Of a stretch of DNA of 64,000 nt, positions 36,280 through 45,450 are shown piece by piece (position 1 is the first letter of the stretch; every line of letters begins with the position of its first letter). The DNA is taken from the NCBI GenBank assembly GCA_016882485.1, contig VGPT01000002.1, positions 1 to 64,000 on the forward strand. The letters run 5' to 3'. A model generated the notes under the pieces. The model had not been told where the DNA came from and did no database searches. It worked only from the letters and a program-made list of their open reading frames with translations. Source of the DNA: Cyanobacteria bacterium M_surface_10_m1_298. Its GTDB lineage: Bacteria; Cyanobacteriota; Cyanobacteriia; PCC-6307; Cyanobiaceae. The position numbers and the translations under genes were made by a program.

Positions 36280-37617
36280 ATGAGCCGATCTGTTGATGTT
36301 GCCTTGTCTCTTCGCGCCCGCGATCTCCTGCGCAATCTTCTGCAGCTGTCCCTGCTCGGTCTGCTGGTGGGGGTGGCCTGCTGGCCGTTGAACCTGATCG
36401 ATCGTTGGCAAGACCGGCTGCTCTCCCTGCTGCCCGCCTTCAGTGGCCAGGCCTGGAGCCCGGCTTCTTTGGCGCTGGCCTGTTCTCCGCTGGTGGTGGT
36501 GCCGTTGTTGCTTGTGCTTCAGCGGGGAATCCTGTCCCGCGGGGTTGGATCCGGGATCCCGCAGACCATGACCAGCATCGAGCACCCGGGGCAGGCTGCG
36601 GCACTGCTGGGTTGGGTGCCCACCGTGCAGCGGGCCGTGCTCTGGAGCATGGCGAGTCTGAGTCTTCTGCCACTGGGCCGGGAGGGTCCGGTGGTGCAGT
36701 TCGGGGCCTCGGTGGCCCATGCCCTGCGCCGCCGTTTCCCCAGTTGGTTTTCTGGGTTGGGGCAGGCGGATCTGCTGGCGGTGTCAGCCGGTGCGGGATT
36801 GGCCGGCGGTTTTGACACCCCCTTGCTGGGGGTGGTGTTTGTGGCTGAGGAATTTCTCAGCAACTTTTCCGCCAGCATGCTCTGGCCCGCGATGGTGATC
36901 TGCGGGATGGCAGCCAGCTTCAGCAACCTCACAGGGCAGCCGATGTTTGCTCTGGGCACGGTTGGTGTGGAGCCGATGCAACTCATGCAGGTGTTGTGGG
37001 CACTGCCTCTGGGGCTGCTTGGCGGAGTGCTCGGTGGTGCGTTCGCCAAGATGCTGCTGGCGGGAACGAAGCGGTGTCTATGTCTGGTGCGTCGTTACCC
37101 CCTACGCCTCGGGCTGGCGATCGGAGCTCTGCTGAGTCTCTTCGCGCTGGTGAGCGGTGGGGCCAGCGGAGGTGATGGGGAACTGTTGATGGGGCACATG
37201 CTGTTCGCCTCCCCCGATGGAGCGGAGTTGCCCAGGGGGCTTGGCGTGGATCTGCTCAGACTGCTGCTGCGTGTGATGGGCCCTGTGCTCGCTCTCGCCA
37301 CGGGGATCCCAGGAGGTTTGATTGATCCCTCGTTTGCCTTTGGCGCGACGCTGGGACAGGTGGTTGCTGATCAGGTGGGGTCCACGCAGCTTTGCATCGC
37401 CCTGGGGATGGTGGCCGGCCTGGCGGGAGCCACTCAACTACCGGTGATGAGTGTGCTGTTTGGCGTGCGCGTGGCGGGCGATCAGCAATTGCTCTGCGGC
37501 CTGTTGGTGGCGAGTGTGATCGCGGCCTACGTGAGTCGCCAGATCGTGGCCAAGCCGATCTATCACGCGCTGCACGCGATCACCAGTGAGGCCGCGCCTA
37601 CGACGGAGCCTCGGTGA
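36280..37617 (+). CDS. ClC-family chloride channel/transporter
   Basis: LPLGREGPVVQFGASVAHAL (GREGP), GSGIPQ, GIPGGLIDPSFAFGATLG. Confidence 0.92.
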   Translation: MSRSVDVALSLRARDLLRNLLQLSLLGLLVGVACWPLNLIDRWQDRLLSLLPAFSGQAWSPASLALACSPLVVVPLLLVLQRGILSRGVGSGIPQTMTSIEHPGQAAALLGWVPTVQRAVLWSMASLSLLPLGREGPVVQFGASVAHALRRRFPSWFSGLGQADLLAVSAGAGLAGGFDTPLLGVVFVAEEFLSNFSASMLWPAMVICGMAASFSNLTGQPMFALGTVGVEPMQLMQVLWALPLGLLGGVLGGAFAKMLLAGTKRCLCLVRRYPLRLGLAIGALLSLFALVSGGASGGDGELLMGHMLFASPDGAELPRGLGVDLLRLLLRVMGPVLALATGIPGGLIDPSFAFGATLGQVVADQVGSTQLCIALGMVAGLAGATQLPVMSVLFGVRVAGDQQLLCGLLVASVIAAYVSRQIVAKPIYHALHAITSEAAPTTEPR

Positions 37618-38962
37618 TCACCAGTGCCGAGCGCTCGCGGGTGACGATCATCCACAGCCACTTGGTGAGCAGGGTGATCCGGTTTTCGTTGTCGGGAATG
37701 AACGCCAGGTGAGCCAATCCCCAGAGAATCCAGCCCAGGGGCCCGCTCACCTTCAGACCCCGTAGATCGGCAACCGCGAACAGAGGACCCACCACCGCCA
37801 TGCTGCCGAAGTCGGTGAACACAAAGGGCGGGTGGCTCTGGTTCTGCAGCTTGGCCAGGATGTCCTTGGCGACCCAGCCGCCCATCTGCACCGCCGGGCC
37901 AGCCATACCCGGTAGGGGCTTGCCGTTTTTGGTGTGGCTGTAGCTGCAGAGATCACCCACCACGCGGATCTCAGGGTGCCCAGCGATCGAGAAATCCGCT
38001 TCCACGGGCACGCGTCCGCCGCGATCGACTTCGCAACGCGTGCGCTCAGCCAGCAGCTTGCCCAGGGGTGAGGCCGCCACGCCGGCGGTCCAGCAGATTG
38101 TGCTGGCCTCCAGGGTGACCTCTCCGCTGCTGGTGGTGACCACCAGCTTGCTCTCTTCGATCGTTTTGACGCGCCCCCCGAGCAGCAGTTCCACGCCGGC
38201 CCGGATGAGGTGGTCGCCGGCGGCCTTGGAGAGCTGCGGATCCATCGCCCGCAGGACGCGGTCGCCTGGATCCACCAGGGTCACCTTGCAGAGGCTGGGA
38301 TCGATCTGTTTGAAATCGCGCTCGAGGGTGTGGCGCATCAGGTCATTGAGGGAGGCCGCCAGTTCGCAACCCGTGGGGCCGCCTCCCACCACCACCACGG
38401 ATTGCAGCAGGCGGCGTTTGTCGGGATCCGGTGTTTGCTCAGCCTCCTCCAGCGCATTCAGCACCCGCTTACGAATGCCGTAGGCATCTTCCAGCGACTT
38501 CATCGGCGTGGCGAACTGTGCCCATTCGTCGTGGCCGAAGTAGCTGCTGGTGGCGCCGGCTGCCACGATCAGGTGGTCGTAGCGCAGTCGACGATCGTTA
38601 AAGATCACCTCCTGGGCAGAGGGGTCAATGTCCTTCACCTCTCCCATCAGGATCTGCACATTGGGGGCCTGCCCGAGCATGATCCGCAGCGGTGAGGCCA
38701 CATCGGTCTGCGAGACCAATCCCGATGCCACCTGATACAGGAGCGGTTGGAACAGGTTGAAGTTGCGCTTGTCGATCAGGGTGACCCGAACGGTCTTGCC
38801 AGCTAGGGCATGGGCTGCCTTGAGACCGGCGAAGCCGCCACCCACGATCACCACATGGGGGGCGTCGCGGAGCAGTTCTGAGGGTGGGGTGAGCTCAAGA
38901 AAGAAGTGCTCTGGAGCCATGGACCGACCGATGCTTGCCCACAAGCTATCGGTGGTTTCCAA
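37598..38962 (-). CDS. Type 2 NAD(P)H dehydrogenase (NDH-2)
   Basis: HVVIVGGGFAGLKAAHALAGKTVRVTLIDKRNFNLFQPLLYQVA; VVVGGGPTGCELAASL. Confidence 0.95.
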   Translation of the reverse strand: METTDSLWASIGRSMAPEHFFLELTPPSELLRDAPHVVIVGGGFAGLKAAHALAGKTVRVTLIDKRNFNLFQPLLYQVASGLVSQTDVASPLRIMLGQAPNVQILMGEVKDIDPSAQEVIFNDRRLRYDHLIVAAGATSSYFGHDEWAQFATPMKSLEDAYGIRKRVLNALEEAEQTPDPDKRRLLQSVVVVGGGPTGCELAASLNDLMRHTLERDFKQIDPSLCKVTLVDPGDRVLRAMDPQLSKAAGDHLIRAGVELLLGGRVKTIEESKLVVTTSSGEVTLEASTICWTAGVAASPLGKLLAERTRCEVDRGGRVPVEADFSIAGHPEIRVVGDLCSYSHTKNGKPLPGMAGPAVQMGGWVAKDILAKLQNQSHPPFVFTDFGSMAVVGPLFAVADLRGLKVSGPLGWILWGLAHLAFIPDNENRITLLTKWLWMIVTRERSALVITEAPS

Positions 38963-38977
38963 AGCTGGCTTTCTGGA

Positions 38978-39355
38978 TCAGAGGCCCAACCTGACCTTCA
39001 TCGACCCCTTGGGCTCGACGTCGACCTCCATCGGTTTCTGTTCACTCACCTGCACTTGAATCGGCTTGGTGTTGCTCATCTGCACCTGCACCGGCTCGGC
39101 ATTTTTGGCGATCACACGAATCGGTTCGGCGTGAACCATGTCAAGTCGCAGCTCCCGTGGGGCGTTCACTTGCACAGGCTCGCTCATGCTGACCTTGTGA
39201 GTCATCTGCCCGCTGAGGCGGAGCGGTTCTTGAAAGCTCACCTGCAAACGCAGCTGAATCGGATGGGTGCTGCTGCGCATCAGCAGCCATCCGGCCAGAC
39301 CACCCAAGAGCAGCACGGTGAGCGGCCAGCGAAGTTTCAACCAATGGGGTTCCAT
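38978..39355 (-). CDS. Membrane-anchored protein with degenerate ~10-aa (E/K)P(I/V)xV repeats
   Basis: N-terminal TM; SEPVQVNAP, AEPIRVIAK, AEPVQVQMS, TKPIQVQVS, QKPMEVDVE. Confidence 0.65.
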   Translation of the reverse strand: MEPHWLKLRWPLTVLLLGGLAGWLLMRSSTHPIQLRLQVSFQEPLRLSGQMTHKVSMSEPVQVNAPRELRLDMVHAEPIRVIAKNAEPVQVQMSNTKPIQVQVSEQKPMEVDVEPKGSMKVRLGL

Positions 39356-39922
39356 GGGCTGAATTCAAGCGAATGCTCTGCTTTTTGGCAGAACTGCAGC
39401 GCCGAGCAGTCCTTAGCGTTCGCCCAAGAGCTCCTTCCACGTGGGGTGATTGCCGCTGGTCGCTTGGGATTTCCCTTGGGTTGTGGCTACGACGGCGCTG
39501 GCTGAGGTGCCCGGCCGGCGTGGGCTCTGATGGTGCTCCTTGCGGTTGGAGTGTGCTGCTGTGGGGTGATGGGTCTTTGGTTTGGTCATAACGAAGCGTC
39601 GTCCCGGTGGACGTTGTGAAGACAGTGGAGGCATCGATCCGTGCTGGAGCGCGATGAACCCCTGATCGGTTGTCGGTTCAGTTCTCGTTGTCGTCTTCTG
39701 ACCAGTGGGTCAGCGTCTGATGGAGATATGAATCACGTCGGCTGGCCAATGTGTGGCCTGCTCAGCATCTGCTGTGCATTCACCATACAGCCTGTCGCTG
39801 GATTCACTGGAAATCCTGAAAGGGTTGCGCTGGGCAGGAGGGTGACTGCTCCGTAGCCGCTGTTGATCTGCCCATTCGGCAGGAGTGCGCCAATCTTGGA
39901 CAGCTCATCTGATGACGCACCG

Positions 39923-40798
39923 ATGCTGCGCCGCCGGTTTCTCCTGTCCGTCGCGGCTGGGGCCCTTCTCTCCCTGGCTTTTGCCAATGACGGCAGTTGG
40001 GCACAGCCTCAACCCCCAGCGGCGTCAGCCTCCGGAACGACCCGCTTTCTGGCGGTGGCGGATGTCGGGAGCGGTGATGCCAATCAACGGGCCGTCGGAG
40101 CACAGATGGCAGCCGTGCATCGCCGTCAACCCGTGGATCTGGTGGTGCTCGGCGGAGACAACATCTACCCCTCAGGAGACATCCGCCTGATCGGCAAGAC
40201 CTTTGAGCAGCCCTATGCCGAGTTGCTCTCGGCCAAGGTGCCCTTCCATGCCGTGCTGGGAAACCATGACATCCGCACCGATAACGGCAACCCCCAACTC
40301 GCTTACCGCCCCTATGGGATGAAGGGGCGCTTCTACAGCGTGCGCCAAGGCGATGTGGAGTTCTTCATGCTCGATACCAACGGGAACGCGCCGTGGAAAG
40401 AGCAGCTCAGCTGGTTCCGCTCAGCCCTGGCCAAAAGCAAGGCTCCCTGGAAGGTGGTGGTGGGCCATCACCCCGTCTATTCCTCAGGGTTTTATGGCAA
40501 CAATTCAGCCCTACGCGAAAGGCTCAGTTCTCTGATGCAGCGCCATGGGGTGCAGCTCTACATCAATGGCCATGAGCACAACTACGAGCGCAGCAAGCCG
40601 ATCGATGGGGTCACCTACCTGGTGGTTGGTGGTGGGGGTGCCTCCCTGCGCCCGGTGCTGCCCACGGTTCAATCGGCCAAGGCCCTGAGCGTGTTCAGCT
40701 TCGCCGAGATCGAAGCGGGACCGAAGACCCTCACGGTGACGGCCTGGGATCGCAACGGCAAACAGATCGACCGTGCCGTGATCGCTACCCAGCCCTAG
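39923..40798 (+). CDS. Secreted metallophosphoesterase (purple acid phosphatase-like)
   Basis: RRRFLLSVAAGALLSLAF signal; ADVGSGD, VLGGDNIYPSG, AVLGNHDIR, GHHPVYSSG, GHEHNYER. Confidence 0.9.
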   Translation: MLRRRFLLSVAAGALLSLAFANDGSWAQPQPPAASASGTTRFLAVADVGSGDANQRAVGAQMAAVHRRQPVDLVVLGGDNIYPSGDIRLIGKTFEQPYAELLSAKVPFHAVLGNHDIRTDNGNPQLAYRPYGMKGRFYSVRQGDVEFFMLDTNGNAPWKEQLSWFRSALAKSKAPWKVVVGHHPVYSSGFYGNNSALRERLSSLMQRHGVQLYINGHEHNYERSKPIDGVTYLVVGGGGASLRPVLPTVQSAKALSVFSFAEIEAGPKTLTVTAWDRNGKQIDRAVIATQP

Positions 40799-42312
40799 CT
40801 CGAGCGACCCTCCAGTCGCTCCAGGCTGGGGATCAGGGCTGCTGCCGCCAGTAGCCCCAGCATCAGGATCAGCAGGGCAGGCACCAAGGCGGCACCGACC
40901 CGTTCATCGCTGGCGTATTGATAGACCCGCACCGCCAGGGTGTCGAAATCAAAGGGTCGCAGCGCGAAGGTGAGGGGGAGTTCTTTGACGGTGTCGACAA
41001 AGACCAGCAGGGCTCCCATCAGCAAGGGACCCCGCAGCAGCGGAAGGTGAACGCGCCGGAGCACCGCAATCCAGCTGTGCCCGAGGGAGGTGGCGGCTTC
41101 ATCAACGCTGGGGGGAATGCGTTCGAGGGCTGCATCTAACCCACCTTTTGACACGGCGAGGAAGCGGTCGGCATAGCCCCACACCAGGAGCAGCAGTGGG
41201 GCCAGCGCGAGGGGGCCGCCAATCAGCATCAGGGCCAGGGCCAGCACCGTGCCCGGTATCGCATAGCCGAGGCCGGAGATGAAGGTGAGCCGGCGCAGCA
41301 GTGGGTTGGCTAACCAGCGCTTCGCGATCGCCAGTGCGATCGCCGCCACGGCGGTGAGCAGGGCTGCCCCCAGAGCCAGGCTGAAGCTGCGCGTGCCAAG
41401 GGTCAGCAGTTCCTGGCTGTCCTCACTGCTGAGTTGATCCCAGCTCAGGGCGGCCCAGATCGCGGGCAGACCAAGGCTGATCAGCGGAGGGAGCAGGCAG
41501 AACAGTTGGCTCGCTAGTTCGCGGCCCCCCTGCAGCCTCCAGCGTTGATCGAGATCCCCGGTGCCGGAGAGGTTCCAGCAGCGGCTGCGCCGGCGCAGGT
41601 TTCTCTCGGCCCCCACCAGCAGGGTCACGATCAGCAGGGCCATCAAGGCCAGGCTCACGGCTGACTGGGGGTCGCCGTCTTGCTGCCAACGCATCAAGAT
41701 CCCCGACGACAGGGTGGGAACGCCGAGGAGCTGCACCGCTCCGAGCTCATTCACCACTTCCATGCCGGAGAGGGCCACCCCGGCTCCGATCGAGGGCAAG
41801 GCGATGGGTAGGGCGACGCGCCAGAAGCTGCCCCAGGGGCCCACCCCCAGGCTGCGGCAGGCCTCCAATTGACGCTTTCCGCTCACCGAAAAGCTCTCGG
41901 TGGCCAGCAGAAACACATAGCTGTAGGTGCTCAGCACCAGGACCAACAGGGTGGGGGTGAAGCCGTGAACTCGCATCCCATAACGGCTTCCCAGATCAAT
42001 CCAGGTGGCGGCCAGCAGGTAGCTGGGGGTCGCCAGGGGGAGCAGCTGGGCAATGCGCAGCCAGCGCCTCCCTCGGAAGTTGCAGCGGGCCGTCAGCCAG
42101 CCCGTTCCGGTGCCCAGACCGCCCCCGAGGAGGCCCACCATCAGCACCAGAGAGAGGGTGTTGCGCAGCTGCTCGGGGGCATCAGGCCCCAGTTGCAGTG
42201 CGGTGATTCCGTCGGTGCCGCTGAATCCGAATAAGCCAAGGCCGACCACCGGTGCAAGAGCCAGTAGGCACACCAGCAGCACGGCCATCGCCAGAACTCC
42301 CCGCTGGGGCAT
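40795..42312 (-). CDS. futB: Iron(III) ABC transporter permease (FutB/FbpB-like)
   Basis: Tandem permease halves; SYVFLLATESFSVSGKRQLEACRSLGVGPWGSFWRVALPIALPSI and DEAATSLGHSWIAVLRRVHLPLLRG EAA loops. Confidence 0.88.
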   Translation of the reverse strand: MPQRGVLAMAVLLVCLLALAPVVGLGLFGFSGTDGITALQLGPDAPEQLRNTLSLVLMVGLLGGGLGTGTGWLTARCNFRGRRWLRIAQLLPLATPSYLLAATWIDLGSRYGMRVHGFTPTLLVLVLSTYSYVFLLATESFSVSGKRQLEACRSLGVGPWGSFWRVALPIALPSIGAGVALSGMEVVNELGAVQLLGVPTLSSGILMRWQQDGDPQSAVSLALMALLIVTLLVGAERNLRRRSRCWNLSGTGDLDQRWRLQGGRELASQLFCLLPPLISLGLPAIWAALSWDQLSSEDSQELLTLGTRSFSLALGAALLTAVAAIALAIAKRWLANPLLRRLTFISGLGYAIPGTVLALALMLIGGPLALAPLLLLVWGYADRFLAVSKGGLDAALERIPPSVDEAATSLGHSWIAVLRRVHLPLLRGPLLMGALLVFVDTVKELPLTFALRPFDFDTLAVRVYQYASDERVGAALVPALLILMLGLLAAAALIPSLERLEGRSS

Positions 42313-42438
42313 GCCGCTTGCTACTCCCGTGCTGGCCAGTGAAAAAGCCTACGGGGCTGGGCTCTGGACGCCCCGATGTAATCAATGTCACAGCCCGGGG
42401 TTGCCAATGATCGAGTGCTGGTCGCTCCCCCTGTCTGG

Positions 42439-43536
42439 ATGGTCATCATTTCTGCACTGCGTGAACGCCCTGTGAACCGGATCTCCCTGCGTGCTCTGCT
42501 GAGGCCTGAGGCCCTCGCGACCAGTGCTCTGTTGGCGGTCTCAGCTGGTGCCGCTCTCTTAACGGCATGCATGGCTGGCGGCGCCCAGGCCCAGAGCCAG
42601 GAGATCGGTGTGTATTCCGGCCGGCACTACAACACCGACAAGGAGCTTTACCGGCAATTCACCGCCCGCACCGGCATCAAGGTGAAGCTGCTGGAGGCCA
42701 AGGACGACGCCCTGATTGAGCGGGTGCGCACCGAGGGCAAGAACAGCCCGGCCGATGTGCTGGTGCTGGTGGATGCCGCGCGTTTGGATAAGGCCGCCGA
42801 CATGGGTCTGTTCCGTGCCAGCCCCTCGGCGACTCTGCTGCGGGATGTGCCCCTGAATCTTCGCGACAGCAAAGGGCGCTGGTATGGCCTCACCCGCCGG
42901 GTGCGCGTGCCGATCGTGAACCCCAAGCTGGTGAACCCCGCCAGCATCCGCACCTACGCCGATCTCGCCAATCCGGCTCTGAAGGGGAAGCTCTGCCTGC
43001 GCGACAGCAAGAGCGTGTACAACCAGTCGCTGGTGGCGGATCAGATGATCCTGCGGGGCGATGCCGCTGCGGCGAAATGGGTGAAGGGGATGACGTCGAA
43101 CGTGACCAAGCCCTACTTCAGCTCAGACACGCCGTTGATCCGTGCAGTTGCCAACGGAGAGTGCGGCGTTGGATTGGTGAACACCTACTACCTGGCGCGG
43201 ATGCTGTCCGGAGACAACGGGGCAGCCGACAAGGCGATGGCGGGCAAGGTGAAGCTGGTGTTTCCCACTCCGGCTCACGTGAACATCTCCGGGGCCGGGG
43301 TGGTGAAAACCTCCAAGAACCCCCAGGCCGCCTTGAAGTTGATCGAATTCCTCGCCTCGCCCAGCGGCGGCCGCGGCTACGCCGAAGCCAACAACGAATA
43401 CCCGCTCAAGGGCTATGGCAACAACCCGATCCTCAAGCGCTTCGGCAGCTTCAAGGCCGATGGGGTGTCCGCCGAGCAGATGGGGGCCAAGAACACGGCC
43501 GCTGTGCGTCTGATGCAGGCTTCAGGCTGGAAGTAA
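42439..43536 (+). CDS. futA: Iron(III)-binding ABC transporter protein (FutA/IdiA-like)
   Basis: QEIGVYSGRHYNTDKELYRQFTARTGIKVKLLEAKDDALIERVRTEGKNSPADVLVLVDAARL; lipobox-like LLTAC. Confidence 0.92.
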   Translation: MVIISALRERPVNRISLRALLRPEALATSALLAVSAGAALLTACMAGGAQAQSQEIGVYSGRHYNTDKELYRQFTARTGIKVKLLEAKDDALIERVRTEGKNSPADVLVLVDAARLDKAADMGLFRASPSATLLRDVPLNLRDSKGRWYGLTRRVRVPIVNPKLVNPASIRTYADLANPALKGKLCLRDSKSVYNQSLVADQMILRGDAAAAKWVKGMTSNVTKPYFSSDTPLIRAVANGECGVGLVNTYYLARMLSGDNGAADKAMAGKVKLVFPTPAHVNISGAGVVKTSKNPQAALKLIEFLASPSGGRGYAEANNEYPLKGYGNNPILKRFGSFKADGVSAEQMGAKNTAAVRLMQASGWK

Positions 43537-43626
43537 CACCACCGCGATCGGAGCACCGAGGAGCCAGTTGCCAAGCGCGGCTGGCTTTTTTGCTGGCGGA
43601 TCGGTTTGCAGTTGCTTGTTGTTCTT

Positions 43627-43641
43627 GAGAATCGCTTGCAA
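43627..43641. promoter_or_regulatory. Fur-like box candidate (site 1) upstream of Crp-like regulator
   Basis: GAGAATCGCTTGCAA. Confidence 0.6.
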
Positions 43642-43665
43642 AAGTGCGGGGGTCTTGTTTAGTTT

Positions 43666-43680
43666 GAGACGCATTCGCAA
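43666..43680. promoter_or_regulatory. Fur-like box candidate (site 2, weaker) upstream of Crp-like regulator
   Basis: GAGACGCATTCGCAA. Confidence 0.4.
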
Positions 43681-43701
43681 TTAGCCCGGCCGCCGGGAGC
43701 C

Positions 43702-44298
43702 ATGTCGTTTCGCTTTCTGCCTGATGCCCCTGTGAATGCCGTGCGGATGCCGGTGGGGCAGACCGTGCTGCTCGATCCTGCCTTGCGTCCGGAGGGGGCC
43801 TGCATCGAGGTGCTCGAGGGGATGGCCCGGGTGTATTGCCCCTGCGAGGAAACCGAGGGAATGACCCTGGCCTTCCTGCAGCCCGGTGATCAGCTCCGCA
43901 CCGATCGTCTCTGCAGCGAAGGGGTCTGCGTCGAAGCCCTGACTCCTCTGCTGTTCAGCACCGACGGAGAAGCCTCTGCTGTTTCCGGTTTTGATCCGGT
44001 GAATGAGTGGACGCTCCAGTTGCTGCGCATCCGCCATCTCGGCAATGCGGAGCAGCGCTTGCACGCCCTGCTGGCTTTGTTGGTGCGTCGCTTGGGGCGT
44101 CGCTGCGGCGACTGGTGTGATCTTCCCTTCCGCCTCACCCATGAGCGCATTGGAGAGTTGATCGGTGCCACCCGGGTGACCACCACACGGATGATCTCCA
44201 AGATTCGTCAGGCGGATTTGTTGGAGGTTCCCTCCGGGGAGGAGGGCCTGCGGGTGGCTCCGGCCCTGGTGGAGTCCGCACCCTTGGCGGCTGCGTGA
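43702..44298 (+). CDS. Crp/Fnr-family transcriptional regulator
   Basis: LPFRLTHERIGELIGATRVTTTRMISKIRQADLLEVPSGEEGLRV helix-turn-helix. Confidence 0.85.
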   Translation: MSFRFLPDAPVNAVRMPVGQTVLLDPALRPEGACIEVLEGMARVYCPCEETEGMTLAFLQPGDQLRTDRLCSEGVCVEALTPLLFSTDGEASAVSGFDPVNEWTLQLLRIRHLGNAEQRLHALLALLVRRLGRRCGDWCDLPFRLTHERIGELIGATRVTTTRMISKIRQADLLEVPSGEEGLRVAPALVESAPLAAA

Positions 44299-44567
44299 TG
44301 GTGGCGATCGAACAGGGTTCAGTGCTCGAGAGCCTTTGCCGCGAGGCAGAGCGCGTTCGGGTTCGGGCTGCTCAGCTGATTGAGCAGCAGGGGCGCTGCC
44401 AAGGGGCGGCCCTGAAACGCCGGCTGCAGGAGGAGCTCGATCAGCTCCTCCTGCGGCGGGAGGAGCTCTCGCGGATCGCGGCGCTGCTGCGTCCCTGCAC
44501 CGATCCGCTGCTGTGGTCTCTCTTTCGGGAGATCCTCCGCAGGCCCTTGCGGCCTGCCGTTCTCTGA
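44295..44567 (+). CDS. Small conserved hypothetical protein in iron island
   Basis: 90-aa ORF, start overlaps upstream stop, helical charged sequence. Confidence 0.6.
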   Translation: MMVAIEQGSVLESLCREAERVRVRAAQLIEQQGRCQGAALKRRLQEELDQLLLRREELSRIAALLRPCTDPLLWSLFREILRRPLRPAVL

Positions 44568-45152
44568 TCAGGCCACCGAGCTGGGTTGGTTGTTGTCGGC
44601 GCTGAGTTCTCCGTCGATCACCAGCAGGGCGGCGCGATCGCCCTGGGCGAAGCGAATCCTGCCCAGCAGATGGGCGACCTGGTTCTCGGCATCGATCTGG
44701 CTTTGCACCAGAGGATCCAGGAACACTGTGGTGCGCACATCGCCGCTGCGCTCAGCCAGGGCATAGAGCTGATGCAGGGAGGTGGTCACCTCTGATTCCA
44801 TCTGGAAAATCCCGCAGAAGATCTCCTCGATGTCGCTCCAGCTCTGGCGCGGCCCCTCGACGGTGTCGAGGGTCACGGTTTGTCCGCGGGCAATCAAATA
44901 GTCGGCAAACAGGCCGGCGTGCTGCTGCTCAGATCCGGCTTCCTGCTTACAGAAATGGGAGAAACCGCGCAGTTCCCGTTCGGCAAACCAGATCGCCAGG
45001 GCCCAGTAGGCGGCGCTGGCCTGCCGCTCCATCGTCAGGTGCTCCTGCAGGCAGCGCAGCAGATCGCTGGCCATCGGCTGGGCCATGGCGCGTCCGGCTG
45101 GTCCCTGGGGGATGGCGTTGCGTTGCTCCTGCTGAAGGCCTGCTGGATTCAT
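44568..45152 (-). CDS. Ferritin
   Basis: EHLTMERQASAAYWALAIWFAERELRGFSHFCKQEAGSEQQHAGLFADYLIARGQ, QSQIDAENQVAHLLGRI; start MNPAGLQQEQ. Confidence 0.92.
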   Translation of the reverse strand: MNPAGLQQEQRNAIPQGPAGRAMAQPMASDLLRCLQEHLTMERQASAAYWALAIWFAERELRGFSHFCKQEAGSEQQHAGLFADYLIARGQTVTLDTVEGPRQSWSDIEEIFCGIFQMESEVTTSLHQLYALAERSGDVRTTVFLDPLVQSQIDAENQVAHLLGRIRFAQGDRAALLVIDGELSADNNQPSSVA

Positions 45153-45250
45153 CGAACTGCCGCAACACAGCGAAAAGGTAGGGCTGGTGACCGGTTGAGG
45201 CAATTCGGCCCTGACAGAAGGCTGGATTGCGCGGATTTTTCCTCGCAAAA

Positions 45251-45265
45251 GAGAATCGTTTGCAA
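45251..45265. promoter_or_regulatory. Fur-like box candidate (site 3) between ferritin and the Cys-rich micro-ORF
   Basis: GAGAATCGTTTGCAA, one mismatch to the site at 43627; flanking GCAAAAGAGAATCGTTTGC is partly palindromic. Confidence 0.6.
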
Positions 45266-45309
45266 TAAGATCAAAAGAGCTTCGGGCCGCGTCGCGGCTC
45301 CCCTCGCCC

Positions 45310-45450
45310 ATGGCTTCTGCCGCTGGATCCAGTGCTGATCTGCCGCTGCCCGTCCGTCAGGCGGCTCTTGCCACCGCTAAGAAAAAGGGCTGCAAACAGA
45401 AGAAATGCTCGAAGTGGAAGGGCGGCAAGTGCCGCTGCGGCCGCGACTAG
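45310..45450 (+). CDS. 46-aa Lys/Cys-rich small protein (not in supplied ORF track)
   Basis: MASAAGSSADLPLPVRQAALATAKKKGCKQKKCSKWKGGKCRCGRD*. Confidence 0.6.
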   Translation: MASAAGSSADLPLPVRQAALATAKKKGCKQKKCSKWKGGKCRCGRD

